From NCBI RefSeq assembly GCF_014698235.1, contig NZ_JACJSP010000002.1:352773-416772 (forward strand): 64,000 nucleotides of DNA, given 5' to 3'. This DNA is from Limnothrix sp. FACHB-406. Its GTDB lineage: Bacteria; Cyanobacteriota; Cyanobacteriia; CACIAM-69d. The notes below the pieces were generated by a model. That model did no database searches and was not told where the DNA came from. It worked only from the letters and a program-made list of their open reading frames with translations. Shown here piece after piece: positions 8,991 to 18,035 of this stretch. A program made the translations under genes and the position numbers. Positions within the stretch are counted from its first letter, which is position 1, and each line of letters opens with the position of its first letter.

Positions 8991-9393
8991 CCAGGGGCAG
9001 GCCGCGGCGGACTTTGCCCTTGCCAAAATAGCGGCCAAATTGCAGTTCATATACTTCGTCTTCGTCCTGGGTTTCCACCACCAGATCCGATTCGGCATAG
9101 CTGACACAAAGCAAGGCATAGCCCCGATCGCGCAAAGCAGGCGACAGGCCCATGGCCTCCGGCTGGCTCAGTTTGCCTTCCAGCACGCGCACCGCACAGG
9201 CCGTGCAAGCCCCGTTGCGACAGGAAAAAGGTAGTGTTGCCCCTTGATTTTCTGAGGACTGCAAAATGTAGCGATCGCCGGGCACTTGCACTTCATGAAC
9301 CGTGCCCCGCTGGCGGTTATGAATCCGCACCCGATAGGTTTGGGTGGCGGTCGATCGATCTTCAGCACTGTAGGTCATGGGGGATTTGGGCAT
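8980..9393 (-). CDS. [2Fe-2S] ferredoxin of Fed2/FdC2 type
   Basis: 137 residues. The plant-type cluster ligands are Cys58, Cys63, Cys66 (CRNGACTAC) and Cys96 (ALLCVSY). After the core the chain continues with QDEDEVYELQFGRYFGKGKV, a C-terminal extension that matches plant FdC2 and cyanobacterial Fed2, which are low-abundance ferredoxins linked in published work to low-iron signalling. It is probably not the main photosynthetic electron carrier. An N-terminal extension of about 18 residues precedes the core; a second ATG at codon 6 is possible. First gene of the minus-strand run and translationally coupled to the SNase-like gene. Confidence 0.88.
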   Translation of the reverse strand: MPKSPMTYSAEDRSTATQTYRVRIHNRQRGTVHEVQVPGDRYILQSSENQGATLPFSCRNGACTACAVRVLEGKLSQPEAMGLSPALRDRGYALLCVSYAESDLVVETQDEDEVYELQFGRYFGKGKVRRGLPLDED

Positions 9394-9512
9394 CTAGGGG
9401 CCAACCAGCACAGCGCGATCGGGTCGCAGGGATTGCCGCCGCGCTGAAGCTAGATTTTATCGTTCTCTTCCCATAACCGGCATCAGCCTGATAAGATAAC
9501 GTCCTGTCATCT

Positions 9513-9599
9513 GGAGAGATGGCCGAGCGGTTGAAGGCGCAGCACTGGAAATGCTGTTTAGGGGTAACTCTAACGAGGGTTCGAATCCCTCTCTCTCCG
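9513..9599 (+). tRNA. tRNA-Ser (anticodon GGA)
   Basis: 87 nt with acceptor stem GGAGAGA/TCTCTCC and discriminator G, anticodon stem CAGCA/TGCTG around the loop containing GGA, a long variable arm, and the T arm GAGGG-TTCGAAT-CCCTC. The long variable arm fits a class II serine tRNA. CCA is not encoded (GTTTC follows). Confidence 0.96.
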
Positions 9600-9701
9600 T
9601 TTCTGCGATCGCGTTTTGCGATCGAGCGACCTAAACCACAAGAACGACGCTGTACTAAGCTGGCAGAGTCGTTTAGTTGCCAATCAGTTGCCAAAGTTGT
9701 C

Positions 9702-10841
9702 ATGGTGACATCTGCCAATCAGACTCCTGAGCAGTCTGCCAATTCGGCCTTGGGTGATTCCAGCGACGGAGCAGCCCCCATCAGGGCGATCGCCCTAGAG
9801 CAGCACGAGGTGCAAAACAGCGTGCGCCAGGCGGGAATTAATCCCAATTTCTGGTATGCGGTGGCTTGGTCTAGCCAGTTGGCAGCGGGGCAAGTGTTGG
9901 GCGTGGAAGTGTGGCAGCAAAAAATAGCCCTCTATCGGGATCGATCGGGAGCCGTCCAGGCCCTCGAAGATGCCTGCCCCCATCGCGGCGTGGAACTGAG
10001 CCGGGGCAAGGTGATGGGCGACCATCTCGCCTGTCGTTACCATGGCTGGGAGTTTGACGGAGCGGGCCAATGTCGCAAAATTCCTTACTTGCCACCGAGC
10101 CAAAAGCTGCCCTGTGCCCAAGCCCAGAGCTATCGAGCGGTCGATCGCTACGGGATCATTTGGGTGTTTCCCGGCGACCAGAGCCTAGCGGATCAAATGC
10201 CGCTGCCGGAAATTCCTGAATTTGACGATCCCCAATGGCTGGCCGTGCCGGTGACGGGACAGTTTCGGGCCCATTTTTCGGTTTGTAATGAAAACTCGAT
10301 GGATGTGTTCCACGGGTTTTTGCACGAAGAATTGCAGGGCTGGTTTGATCCGGTGTTGCTGAAGCTCAAGGACGAAGGCAACGCGATCGTGGCCGATTAC
10401 CAAGTGTCCTATAAGGGGCAAATGGCCAAGTTTTTGGGCTTTACGGAGTCGGCCGATCAAGTCACCACCAAAACCGTGACGGTGCAATATCGCTATCCGC
10501 ACTTTTTCAGTCGCCTAGAAGGGGTTTCGAGCCTTTATCTAATGCGCCTGCCGGTGGGGCTGCGGGAGAGCCGATCGTTTGCGATTTTCTTTTTGCGGTT
10601 AGGGCTGCCCGGTTGGCTGGTGCAGGCGTTGCGGCCCTGGGCTGCCAAGCTCATTGAGCAAAAAATCTTTATGCGCTTTCTGAATCAAGACATTGAAATG
10701 ATGGAAAGCGAGCAACGGGCGATCGATCGCGATCCGCAACGGCGGTATGTGGAAATCAATCCGGCAATTATTGCGGTTCAGCGCATGATTTTGCGCCAAT
10801 ATCAGCAATTTTTGAACGGCCAAGCCAAACCCTCGCGGTGA
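9702..10841 (+). CDS. Rieske-type aromatic ring-hydroxylating oxygenase, alpha subunit family
   Basis: 379 residues from the ATG at 9702; longer versions would run into the tRNA gene. The Rieske [2Fe-2S] ligands are Cys92-x-His94 and Cys111-x2-His114 (ACPHRGVEL and CRYHGWEF). The mononuclear iron site follows in NENSMDVFHGFLHEE, about residues 195-210. This layout is shared with the cyanobacterial and plant PaO/Tic55/Lls1 and vanillate demethylase group. The last 120 residues have hydrophobic patches (FAIFFLRLGLPGWLVQAL) that may bind membrane. Substrate unknown; a tetrapyrrole or aromatic compound is possible. Alone on its strand between the tRNA and ilvB. Confidence 0.88.
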   Translation: MVTSANQTPEQSANSALGDSSDGAAPIRAIALEQHEVQNSVRQAGINPNFWYAVAWSSQLAAGQVLGVEVWQQKIALYRDRSGAVQALEDACPHRGVELSRGKVMGDHLACRYHGWEFDGAGQCRKIPYLPPSQKLPCAQAQSYRAVDRYGIIWVFPGDQSLADQMPLPEIPEFDDPQWLAVPVTGQFRAHFSVCNENSMDVFHGFLHEELQGWFDPVLLKLKDEGNAIVADYQVSYKGQMAKFLGFTESADQVTTKTVTVQYRYPHFFSRLEGVSSLYLMRLPVGLRESRSFAIFFLRLGLPGWLVQALRPWAAKLIEQKIFMRFLNQDIEMMESEQRAIDRDPQRRYVEINPAIIAVQRMILRQYQQFLNGQAKPSR

Positions 10842-10910
10842 AGCAACGCCAACAAACAAACTGGATCGCCAACCCGAAGCGGAGCAGAAACCTTAAGCGG
10901 ATCGAAAATT

Positions 10911-10926
10911 TGTGATCTACATCACT
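10911..10926. promoter_or_regulatory. CRP-like palindromic site upstream of ilvB
   Basis: TGTGATCTACATCACT is a near-perfect match to the TGTGA-N6-TCACA operator of CRP-type regulators, with only the final base off. It is preceded by an A/T tract. It lies 246 bases before the ilvB start, inside the 315-bp gap after the Rieske gene. Cyanobacterial cAMP receptor proteins (SyCRP1 type) bind this motif. In the same gap, TTGACA at 11015-11020 could be a -35 box and CCGATCAATCGG at 11039-11050 is a small palindrome. Confidence 0.45.
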
Positions 10927-11156
10927 CTTTGATCCTGAACGGGGGATCACCACAGCGTCCCAATCACAACCGAATTGCCCCCATGCCCAAACTCGCGATC
11001 GGGGCCAGAAAACCTTGACAGAGACCTAGCTTCCAATCCCGATCAATCGGTAAACTAGGTTACGATCGCACCGATCGAAGTCATGTTGTGGTAGAGCTTT
11101 CCTTCGATGTGATCGTTTGCCCACCGTTTACTCTTCGCCTTTAGAGGTTCCTGCTC

Positions 11157-13013
11157 GTGCGATCGCGAAACGCTTCCCAAATTGACTCTTCGATCGTGCC
11201 TGTGACGCGGCGCACGGGCGCTTATGCTCTGCTCGATAGCCTGTGCCGTCATGGTGTGAAGCACATTTTCGGCTATCCCGGCGGCGCGATCCTGCCGATC
11301 TATGACGAACTCTACGGCTTTGAAGTATCGGGCCAACTGAAACATATTTTGGTGCGCCATGAACAGGGCGCGGCCCACGCGGCGGATGGTTACGCCCGCG
11401 CCACCGGTCAGGTAGGGGTTTGCTTCGGAACTTCTGGCCCCGGAGCCACCAACCTGGTGACGGGGATTGCCACGGCCCACATGGACTCGATTCCCTTGGT
11501 GGTGATTACAGGCCAAGTACCGCGCACGGCGATCGGGACTGATGCGTTCCAAGAAACGGATATTTGGGGCATTACGCTGCCGATCGTTAAGCATTCCTAC
11601 GTGGTGCGCGATCCGGCCGATATGGCGGCGATCGTGGCGGAAGCGTTCTATATCGCCTCTTCCGGTCGTCCGGGCCCGGTGCTGATTGACGTGCCCAAGG
11701 ATGTGGGCCTGGAAGAATTTGACTATGTGCCGGTGGAGCCAGGATCGATCCGGCCGGCGGGCTACAAGCCGACCGTGAAGGGCAACCCGCGCCAAATCAC
11801 CCAGGCGATCGAACTGATTCGCCATAGTCAGCGTCCCTTGCTCTATGTGGGTGGCGGGGCGATCGCGGCTGGGGCCCACGCGGAAATTGCCCGTTTGGCC
11901 GACCATTTCCGCCTGCCCACCACCACGACTCTGATGGGTAAGGGGGCCTTTGATGAGCATCACCCTCTGGCCTTGGGCATGTTGGGGATGCATGGCACGG
12001 CCTACGCCAACTTCGCCGTGACCGAGTGCGATTTGTTGATTGCGGTGGGGGCGCGGTTTGACGATCGCGTCACCGGCAAGCTCGATGAGTTCGCCAGCCG
12101 TGCCAAGGTGATCCACATCGACATCGACCCGGCCGAGGTGGGCAAAACCCGCGTGCCCGATGTGCCGATCGTCGGTGATGTGAAGCAAGTGCTGATTGAA
12201 CTGCTCGATCGGGTGCGGGAGCTGGAAATCGTCAGCGATCCGGCCCAAACGGCCGCTTGGCACACCCGCATCAACCAATGGAAAACTGACTATCCCTTGG
12301 TAGTCCCCAGCTACGACAACGAAATCGCCCCCCAAGAAGTGATCGTCGAACTGGGTCGCCAAGCCCCCGATGCTTACTACACCACCGATGTGGGGCAGCA
12401 CCAAATGTGGGCGGCGCAGTTCCTGAAGAACGGCCCCCGTCGTTGGATTTCCAGCGCTGGCTTGGGAACCATGGGCTTCGGGATTCCGGCGGCCATGGGC
12501 GCGAAGGTGGCCTTGCCAGATCACCAAGTGATTTGTGTGGCCGGCGATGCCAGTGTGCAAATGAACATTCAAGAGCTGGGAACCCTGGCCCAGTTTGGAA
12601 TCAACGCCAAGACCGTGATTGTGAACAACGGCTGGCAAGGGATGGTGCGCCAATGGCAGGAAGCCTTCTATGGTGAGCGCTACTCGTCGTCCAACATGGA
12701 AGTGGGGATGCCCGACTTTGGCAAGTTGGCCGAAGCCTTTGGCATCAAGGGCATCTTGGTGACGGAGCGCAGCCAGCTTGCGCCGGCCGTCGCAGAAATG
12801 CTGGCTTATGATGGCCCGGTGCTGTTGGATGTGCGGGTGCGGCGCGATGAAAACTGTTACCCGATGGTGGCTCCTGGTAAGAGCAATGCCCAAATGTTGG
12901 GTTTGCCGGAAGTGAAGCGGGAAACCCCCGTGAGCCACCAAACTTGCACCAACTGTCAGACGGATAATCACCCGAGCCACCAGTTCTGTTCCCATTGCGG
13001 GGCCAAGCTGTAG
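11157..13013 (+). CDS. ilvB: Acetolactate synthase large subunit
   Basis: 618 residues, starting with GTG at 11157 behind AGAGG at 11143-11147. It is the ThDP enzyme that condenses two pyruvates to acetolactate, or pyruvate with 2-oxobutyrate, first in valine/leucine/isoleucine synthesis. Visible are the N-terminal pyrimidine-binding domain with the ThDP glutamate in [20 protein letters not shown], the central FAD-like domain, and the ThDP/Mg motif GDASVQMN with its downstream Asn in VIVNNGWQG. The last 25 residues are a CxxC...CxxC zinc-ribbon-like tail (CTNC, CSHCG), beyond the bacterial core enzyme. A regulatory small subunit is not in the window. Confidence 0.95.
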   Translation: MRSRNASQIDSSIVPVTRRTGAYALLDSLCRHGVKHIFGYPGGAILPIYDELYGFEVSGQLKHILVRHEQGAAHAADGYARATGQVGVCFGTSGPGATNLVTGIATAHMDSIPLVVITGQVPRTAIGTDAFQETDIWGITLPIVKHSYVVRDPADMAAIVAEAFYIASSGRPGPVLIDVPKDVGLEEFDYVPVEPGSIRPAGYKPTVKGNPRQITQAIELIRHSQRPLLYVGGGAIAAGAHAEIARLADHFRLPTTTTLMGKGAFDEHHPLALGMLGMHGTAYANFAVTECDLLIAVGARFDDRVTGKLDEFASRAKVIHIDIDPAEVGKTRVPDVPIVGDVKQVLIELLDRVRELEIVSDPAQTAAWHTRINQWKTDYPLVVPSYDNEIAPQEVIVELGRQAPDAYYTTDVGQHQMWAAQFLKNGPRRWISSAGLGTMGFGIPAAMGAKVALPDHQVICVAGDASVQMNIQELGTLAQFGINAKTVIVNNGWQGMVRQWQEAFYGERYSSSNMEVGMPDFGKLAEAFGIKGILVTERSQLAPAVAEMLAYDGPVLLDVRVRRDENCYPMVAPGKSNAQMLGLPEVKRETPVSHQTCTNCQTDNHPSHQFCSHCGAKL

Positions 13014-13027
13014 GGCTTGAGAGTTGG

Positions 13028-13175
13028 CTAGTAGCGTGACAGGCTTAAGGCATTGGGTCAAAGTTGCGGAGCCAGTCGTGGTAACAAGGGGCTTAAGCCC
13101 CTTGCTGCTTAACGATTAGGTGACGGTAACAGTCATGTGCTTTGACCAAGCGAATTAAGGTAGCCGCGCTACTAG
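13028..13175. repeat. Folded inverted-repeat element with central 20-bp palindrome
   Basis: Starting 15 bases after the ilvB stop, 13028-13063 and the reverse complement of 13140-13175 align without gaps over 36 bases with 26 identities, both beginning CTAGTAGCG and ending GGTCAAAG. In the middle, 13085-13104 is the perfect palindrome CAAGGGGCTTAAGCCCCTTG, which recurs at 42036-42055. This could be a MITE-like dispersed element or a structured 3' end of the ilvB transcript. No coding frame. Confidence 0.6.
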
Positions 13176-13194
13176 GAACTGTTGAAAAAGCCTG

Positions 13195-13514
13195 TTGGAT
13201 CTATTGGATCTATCAGAGTTGGCTCTAGTTGGCTCTAATAGACCGCTTTCGATGGGTCTATCCGATCAAAAACAATCAACAGGTTTCAACGGCCCGGCTC
13301 GCAATCACTGCCCAAGTCTGAAATTACAGCGGCGATCGACCCATTCTCCATACCCAGATCTACGCGATCGGGCTGGAGGTGAGTTGGTGGCCGCTCTTTG
13401 TTGTGGGTTTGGATTCCCGGTTTCCCGGTTGCCCGATTGCCTGGCCCTTGCTGACGATCGCGTTATGGATCGTGCTCTTCAATCTATTTGATCTATTCAG
13501 TTTGATCTATTCAA
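13195..13514 (+). repeat. Cluster of short tandem repeats upstream of the phosphoribosyltransferase gene
   Basis: TTGGATCTA occurs at 13195-13203 and 13205-13213; GTTGGCTCTA is doubled at 13218-13237; TTTGATCTATTCA(G/A) is doubled at 13487-13514. These are the small tandem duplications often found between genes of filamentous cyanobacteria. The remainder of 13176-13551 has no gene that I can support. Confidence 0.6.
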
Positions 13515-13551
13515 TGTTTGTTTGATGATTTGATCGATACTCCTCCTGGAT

Positions 13552-14181
13552 ATGGTTGCCATGCCCTCTGATTCGCCCTGCAATTCCCAAGCCCCATCCC
13601 CGATCGCCCCTGGAACCCCGATCGAGACTGAAACACCCAAGCGGCAATTACGGATAGAAAATAACGATCTAAGTAATGATTTATACATCTCATGGGAGGA
13701 CTATCACCGGGCGATCGAACGGTTAGCCTGTTCAGTGCATCAATCGGGCTGGGCATTTGACCAAATTGTCTGTTTAGCCCGTGGGGGCCTGCGAGTGGGT
13801 GATATTTTCTCGCGCCTGTTTCACAAACCCTTAGCCATTCTGTTTGCCAGTTCCTATGCCGGAGAGTTGGGGCGGGAACGGGGGCAGCTCAAATTTGCCC
13901 AAAGCTTGGCTATGACGGGCGATCGCCTGGGGCCGAGGGTGTTGGTGGTGGATGATTTAGCCGACTCGGGAGCAACCCTGAAGGCTTCGATTCAGTGGCT
14001 GCGCGATCGCTACGATCTCAGCGACCTGCGCACGGCCGTGATTTGGTACAAGGGCTGTTCATCGATCGCCCCGGATTATTACGACTGTTATTTACCCCAT
14101 AATCCCTGGATTCATCAGCCATTTGAGCGCTATGACGTGATGGAACTGGCTGAGCTTGCTTCCTCGATCGAGGCAGATTAA
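13552..14181 (+). CDS. Phosphoribosyltransferase family protein
   Basis: 209 residues. The PRPP-binding motif is clear in VLVVDDLADSGATLKASIQW (about residues 131-150), and the PRTase fold is supported by the preceding FDQIVCLARGGLRVGDIFSR segment. It resembles the xanthine/hypoxanthine-type PRTases (Gpt/Hpt) that salvage purine bases, but the base-specificity loop is not diagnostic. The first 40 residues are Pro/Ser-rich and not part of the fold, so the true start may lie later; ATG codons at 13552 and 13561 are candidates. Alone on the strand. Confidence 0.85.
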   Translation: MVAMPSDSPCNSQAPSPIAPGTPIETETPKRQLRIENNDLSNDLYISWEDYHRAIERLACSVHQSGWAFDQIVCLARGGLRVGDIFSRLFHKPLAILFASSYAGELGRERGQLKFAQSLAMTGDRLGPRVLVVDDLADSGATLKASIQWLRDRYDLSDLRTAVIWYKGCSSIAPDYYDCYLPHNPWIHQPFERYDVMELAELASSIEAD

Positions 14182-14546
14182 TCAAAGTTAACGACAATTC
14201 ATGGGGCGATCGCATGACCGGGGGGCACTATTGGGGCATGTTACGCTTGAGGCGGAGCCTGAAATCTCGAAAATTCTCCGTAATTACTCGGATGACAAAT
14301 CCAGTGCCATAATATTCTGAACATGACCAGATTCAACGATGGCAACCCCCTAGGGGGCTAAACCCCACTGAACCCTCCGTTAACTCTGTAATAACGTGGA
14401 TGGTCAGTTCCGTTGCTTCGTTGCAATCCAGTTCCTTTCCTTCTCTGGTGGTTCCCGAATTCGGCTTTTGCGGAGGGACGCATCTGGATTCTGCCCTGCC
14501 ATGATCGCGCTCCCGCTTGTATCCCTTGTCGTAGTAGAGGTTGGCT
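14182..14546. other. Intergenic region with CCCCCTAGGGGG palindrome
   Basis: Holds a perfect 12-bp palindrome CCCCCTAGGGGG at 14346-14357 inside CAACCCCCTAGGGGGCTAAA, with no T run. No gene is seen; a promoter for the next gene is expected here. Its leader carries a TAGAGG ribosome binding site at 14535-14540. Confidence 0.5.
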
Positions 14547-15221
14547 ATGGAGAATCAACCGTCTCCCAGCACAGATCGATCGGTCTCAGGACAGCCAGCA
14601 GCGCGGCCCCGGTCGATCGGCCTTAAGCCCCTGGGTCAATACCTTGTGGAGGCGGGTTTGCTCGCGCCCGCTCAAGTCACGGTTGCTCTGAATGATCAGA
14701 GTGTGACGGGGTTGCGGTTTGGGGAAATTTTGTCGAAACGGGGTTGGGTTCGCGAGCAAACCATCGAATATTTCATGGACAAAGTGATCGAGCCGGAACG
14801 TCGATCGCTCCGTCAGTCCATGGCTGTGGCAACCCAGCGCACCAGTGCCGCCCGGGCCGCCGCGCCCGCCAGTCCCCACCGCAAAGGGTTTGTGCGATCG
14901 GCCTCGACCTCGGTGGAACCTAACAAGCGGCCCCCGGCTCCCCCATCTGCCAGAATGCCGATTGCTGTGTCGGATCCGGCGGGCAGTTTCCGCACCGATG
15001 ATGCTAGTTTGCGCCACCGCAAGCATTACGGCCCCACCAGCGCAAAAACCACGGCGGGCTTAACTCCACCACCGCCGCCGCCGCCTTCCTTTCCACCACC
15101 GCCGCCCCCACCCGATCGCCCCCGCGATGGTGAGGAGTCCCCGGAAATTACCACCTGTAATGGTGTGTCTGCGTCCGACGATTTTCGAGACGCGGCTGAG
15201 AACTTGGTCTGGATTGGCTAG
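14547..15221 (+). CDS. Hypothetical protein: T2SSE/MshE-N-like head, polyproline tail
   Basis: 224 residues from the ATG at 14547, which has TAGAGG six bases upstream. Residues about 24-85 (LGQYLVEAGLLAPAQVTVAL, FGEILSKRGWVREQTIEYFM) look like the N-terminal domain of type II secretion/type IV pilus ATPases (T2SSE_N, MshEN), a small module known in other proteins to bind cyclic di-GMP. After a Ser/Ala/Pro-rich linker come two proline runs (seven each) around residues 173-190 and an acidic tail ending ENLVWIG. There is no ATPase domain. Cytoplasmic; a role in pilus or motility control is only inference. Confidence 0.72.
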   Translation: MENQPSPSTDRSVSGQPAARPRSIGLKPLGQYLVEAGLLAPAQVTVALNDQSVTGLRFGEILSKRGWVREQTIEYFMDKVIEPERRSLRQSMAVATQRTSAARAAAPASPHRKGFVRSASTSVEPNKRPPAPPSARMPIAVSDPAGSFRTDDASLRHRKHYGPTSAKTTAGLTPPPPPPPSFPPPPPPPDRPRDGEESPEITTCNGVSASDDFRDAAENLVWIG

Positions 15222-15394
15222 CAAGTCGCTCATGGTGCGTTAGAGCGCGACTAGGAATCATGAGGGCGTTTGGGTAGTGCCGTAATGGGTAGTGCCGTAA
15301 TTCAGGCACGATCAGCTCGTGAAAGCCTTGCAATGTCAGCGCTCACTCGCTGTAAATCATCACCTCACAGGCACTCCCCAACTTCAGGCCATCC

Positions 15395-15418
15395 GCCCCA
15401 GCAGAGCGGGGCCTTTTT
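15395..15418 (+). terminator. Terminator between convergent genes
   Basis: GCCCC (15395-15399) pairs with GGGGC (15408-15412) across an eight-base loop, followed by CTTTTT. It lies just before the end of the convergent ycf20 gene and probably ends transcription of the proline-rich protein gene. Confidence 0.6.
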
Positions 15419-15428
15419 CCTATTTGGG

Positions 15429-15779
15429 TTAGCTTCCCAACTTGAAAGCCTCTAAGAACAGGCCGTAAACCATTCCTAATTTCAGTAAATTCAAAACCGA
15501 CAGCCACAGGGGCGATCGCCCGTTAAAATCTGTAGCCCGAGCATTCCAGCGGCGATAGACCACAATGCTCACCACCTCGCAGAACACTGCCAAAATGCCC
15601 GCCATGGACAAGTCCCAGGCGGCTTCCTGGCCTGCTGTGGTGATCAAGGCGGAAGCCCCAAAGAACCCCACCAACACCGCCAAACACTGTACAGAAGTGC
15701 GCCGCCAAGGATTTTGGAGCCATCCTCCTAATCCCCGGGCGATCGCGCCTAGGAGGTTGTTGAGCCTGGTATCTTGCAC
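15429..15779 (-). CDS. ycf20: Ycf20-like protein (DUF565)
   Basis: 116 residues from a GTG. The opening MQDTRLNNLL, the NPWRRTSV motif, GFFGASALITTAGQ and the YRRW segment match the DUF565/Ycf20 family, conserved in cyanobacteria and plastid genomes. Three hydrophobic helices are visible (about 32-50, 58-75, 95-112), so it is a thylakoid or plasma membrane protein. In green algae and plants Ycf20 homologues affect non-photochemical quenching; the bacterial role is not settled. Convergent with the proline-rich protein gene. Confidence 0.85.
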   Translation of the reverse strand: MQDTRLNNLLGAIARGLGGWLQNPWRRTSVQCLAVLVGFFGASALITTAGQEAAWDLSMAGILAVFCEVVSIVVYRRWNARATDFNGRSPLWLSVLNLLKLGMVYGLFLEAFKLGS

Positions 15780-16543
15780 GGTTTCAACGCCAGCTTCAAT
15801 AGTGTTAACGCCGGTTCAATTCAATATTGCATCTCAATATTGCATTCCAATATCGCATCTCAGCATCGCCTCAACAGCGCCTTAACATCGAATCGCCACC
15901 AACTCGCCATCGAATTGCCACCAAGTCGCTACTAAATCAAGACTCAAACAAGACCCGCTAGCAGTCAGGTTCCCAGCTTGGCGGCTGCCAACAGCCTGCA
16001 ATCATGAGCTGGCCCAACCCTACCCCAAACAAATCTGGGGCCGATCCTGGACTGATTCCCAACCCATCCTGAGCAGCCCTGAAAAGAGCTGAGATCTAGG
16101 AATGGGATTTGGGAATGATGATCGGGAACCGCTTGGGGAATCGCATTTTCGGCTGAACTCTCAGTCAAAGCTAGTTAAATCCTGCTAAAAAGTTCCGGCG
16201 AATTTTTGCTCAGTCTTCTCCGGATGATCCACCGCGATCGCACCAAAACGCCGCTAAAATGACGGCAGTTTTGCGCACCCATCCCCGATGATTGCGCTAC
16301 GGCAGTTGCACCTAGTGGTTTTCCCCGCCGATGCGGCCGGGTCGCTGTGCTCTGCTTTCCATGGTCAGAACGGTCAGATTGGTGTCTGGGCAGCCACCCC
16401 ACACCGCACTCCTAGCGGTTCTCAGAGCCTCATCAAGTGGAGATCGCCCTGCCAGAGCCACCTGAGTGCCCCTGCCCGATCGCCCATTCAGTGCGCTACT
16501 CTCTCATCAACTCTCCGCCCTTGACCCCCTTTTGAGGAATTCC
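15780..16543. repeat. Intergenic region with CAATATTGCAT repeats
   Basis: At 15821-15870 the phrase CAATATTGCAT recurs about three times with small changes, next to several AATCGCCACCAA-like phrases up to about 15930. These look like eroded short tandem repeats. The rest of the 764-base gap has no gene I can support; the short minus-strand frame at 15965-16168 has no protein-like features. Confidence 0.5.
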
Positions 16544-17971
16544 GTGTCCACTCGCCATTCCAACCGCGCCTCCTCACCCTTGACCGATCGACATCCCCAA
16601 ACCAACGCTACCGATATGTCTCGCTCCCCAGCGCCGCAACCCAAGCCTCGGGCCAATCGCTTCCGCTGGTTCTGGTTGTTGTTTAGCCTCTTGGGCGTGG
16701 CCACCATCTCCGCAACCACGGGGGCGTTGCTGGCCGTTTCCCTCAGTTCCCCCAGCCTCAGTCAGCGGGAATTGAGCAAAGAGGAAAAGGCGGTTTTTGG
16801 GAACAATCAACCCATTTCCAGCCTGGGTCTGCAACTGCCGCAGCTCACCCGGCCGGTCAATATTTTGGTGCTGGGGATTAAGGTCATTACCTCCGACGTG
16901 GATGATAGCCTGAGTCGCAAGTATGGCTACCATGCGCTGGTGAACTCCTTTGAGGGTCTGTCGGACACGATGTTTTTGGTGCGGTTTGACCCCAGCCAGA
17001 AAAAACTATCGGTGCTGTCGATTCCTCGGGATACGCGGGCTTGGGTGGATGGCCTGGGGATGACCAAAATTAATGCTGCTAACAGTCGTGGGGGGCCGGC
17101 CCTGAGCGCCAAGGCGGTGAGCGAGCTGCTGGGGGGTGTGCCGATCGACCGCTACATGCGGATTAATGTCCAAGGGGTGGAAAAGCTGCTGGATGCTTTG
17201 GGGGGCTTAACGGTCTATGTTCCCCGTGACATGAAGTATCAAGACGACAGCCAACACCTTTACATCAATCTGAAACAGGGACGGCAACACCTGAATGGGG
17301 AACAGGCGCTGGCGTTTTTGCGGTTCCGCCACGATGAGTATGGAGACATTGGCCGGGTCCAGCGCCAGCAGATGGCCATGCGCAGCCTGAAGGAACAGGC
17401 CCTGAACCCCACCACGCTGCTGAAGTTACCGGACATTTTGTCGGTGATTCGGGAGAATTTGGACACCAACCTCAGCATGGAGGAGATTGTGGCGCTGGCG
17501 GGCTTTGCCACTCAGGTCGATCGCCAAAATGTGCAAATGCTGGTGACTCCGGGGGATTACGGAGATATTGCCCGTTACGGCACGAGCTATTGGTTGCCCT
17601 ACCCGAATCAGATTCGGGACATGATGGCTAAGCATTTTGAACATGGGGTCGGTTCCGGCGACAGTCGATCGATGTCGCAGGTGCGTGTGGCGGTGCAGGA
17701 TGCCAGCGGCAATCCGGAGGCCGCTAGGGCGGTGGCGCGGCAATTAGAAGCGATGGGCTATCGCCAAACGTTTGTGGCGCGGTCTTGGAAGGAAACGATC
17801 AGCACGACGCGGGTGATTGCCCAAAATGGGGATGCGGATACGGCGGAACAGGTGAAGGCAGCGATCGGGCGGGGTGATGTGCGGGTGGATAGCTCGGGCA
17901 TTTTGGGATCCGACGTGACGATTCAAATCGGCAGCGACTGGCAAGGCACGGGTTCCAACGCAAATCCTTAA
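16544..17971 (+). CDS. LytR-CpsA-Psr (LCP) family cell-wall ligase
   Basis: 475 residues from the GTG at 16544, behind GAGGAA at 16534-16539; ATG 16616 and an upstream GTG are alternatives. One membrane helix (about 40-65) anchors it with the bulk outside. The LCP domain (about 140-300) shows the marks of the family: SIPRDTRAWVDG, KINAANSRGG, YMRINVQGVEKLLDALGG and FLRFRHDEYGDIGRVQRQQ, with the Arg and Asp residues that bind the polyprenyl pyrophosphate. LCP enzymes transfer glycans from lipid carriers to peptidoglycan. A LytR_C domain follows at about 380-465 (VRVAVQDASGNPEAARAVAR). Confidence 0.9.
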   Translation: MSTRHSNRASSPLTDRHPQTNATDMSRSPAPQPKPRANRFRWFWLLFSLLGVATISATTGALLAVSLSSPSLSQRELSKEEKAVFGNNQPISSLGLQLPQLTRPVNILVLGIKVITSDVDDSLSRKYGYHALVNSFEGLSDTMFLVRFDPSQKKLSVLSIPRDTRAWVDGLGMTKINAANSRGGPALSAKAVSELLGGVPIDRYMRINVQGVEKLLDALGGLTVYVPRDMKYQDDSQHLYINLKQGRQHLNGEQALAFLRFRHDEYGDIGRVQRQQMAMRSLKEQALNPTTLLKLPDILSVIRENLDTNLSMEEIVALAGFATQVDRQNVQMLVTPGDYGDIARYGTSYWLPYPNQIRDMMAKHFEHGVGSGDSRSMSQVRVAVQDASGNPEAARAVARQLEAMGYRQTFVARSWKETISTTRVIAQNGDADTAEQVKAAIGRGDVRVDSSGILGSDVTIQIGSDWQGTGSNANP

Positions 17972-18035
17972 GCGTCCGTTCGCGGGGCCTCGCAATTGCG
18001 GCCGCTGCAATGGCCCTTAAAATGGCCTTTTTTCC

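Noticed and set aside
9519..9701. N-terminal extension of the Rieske gene
   Set aside because: It would read through the tRNA-Ser gene; the ATG at 9702 gives the normal protein.
11055..13061. 668-codon open frame antisense to ilvB
   Set aside because: It is a shadow of the GC-rich codon pattern of ilvB; its protein is His/Arg/Gly-rich without domain features and the ilvB motifs are unambiguous.
15965..16168. 67-codon minus-strand frame in the gap before the LCP gene
   Set aside because: No ribosome binding site and no protein-like pattern.
18011..18033. GGCC...GGCCTTTTTT as a terminator after the LCP gene
   Set aside because: Only four base pairs in the stem; the T run alone is not enough, and the next gene starts at once.
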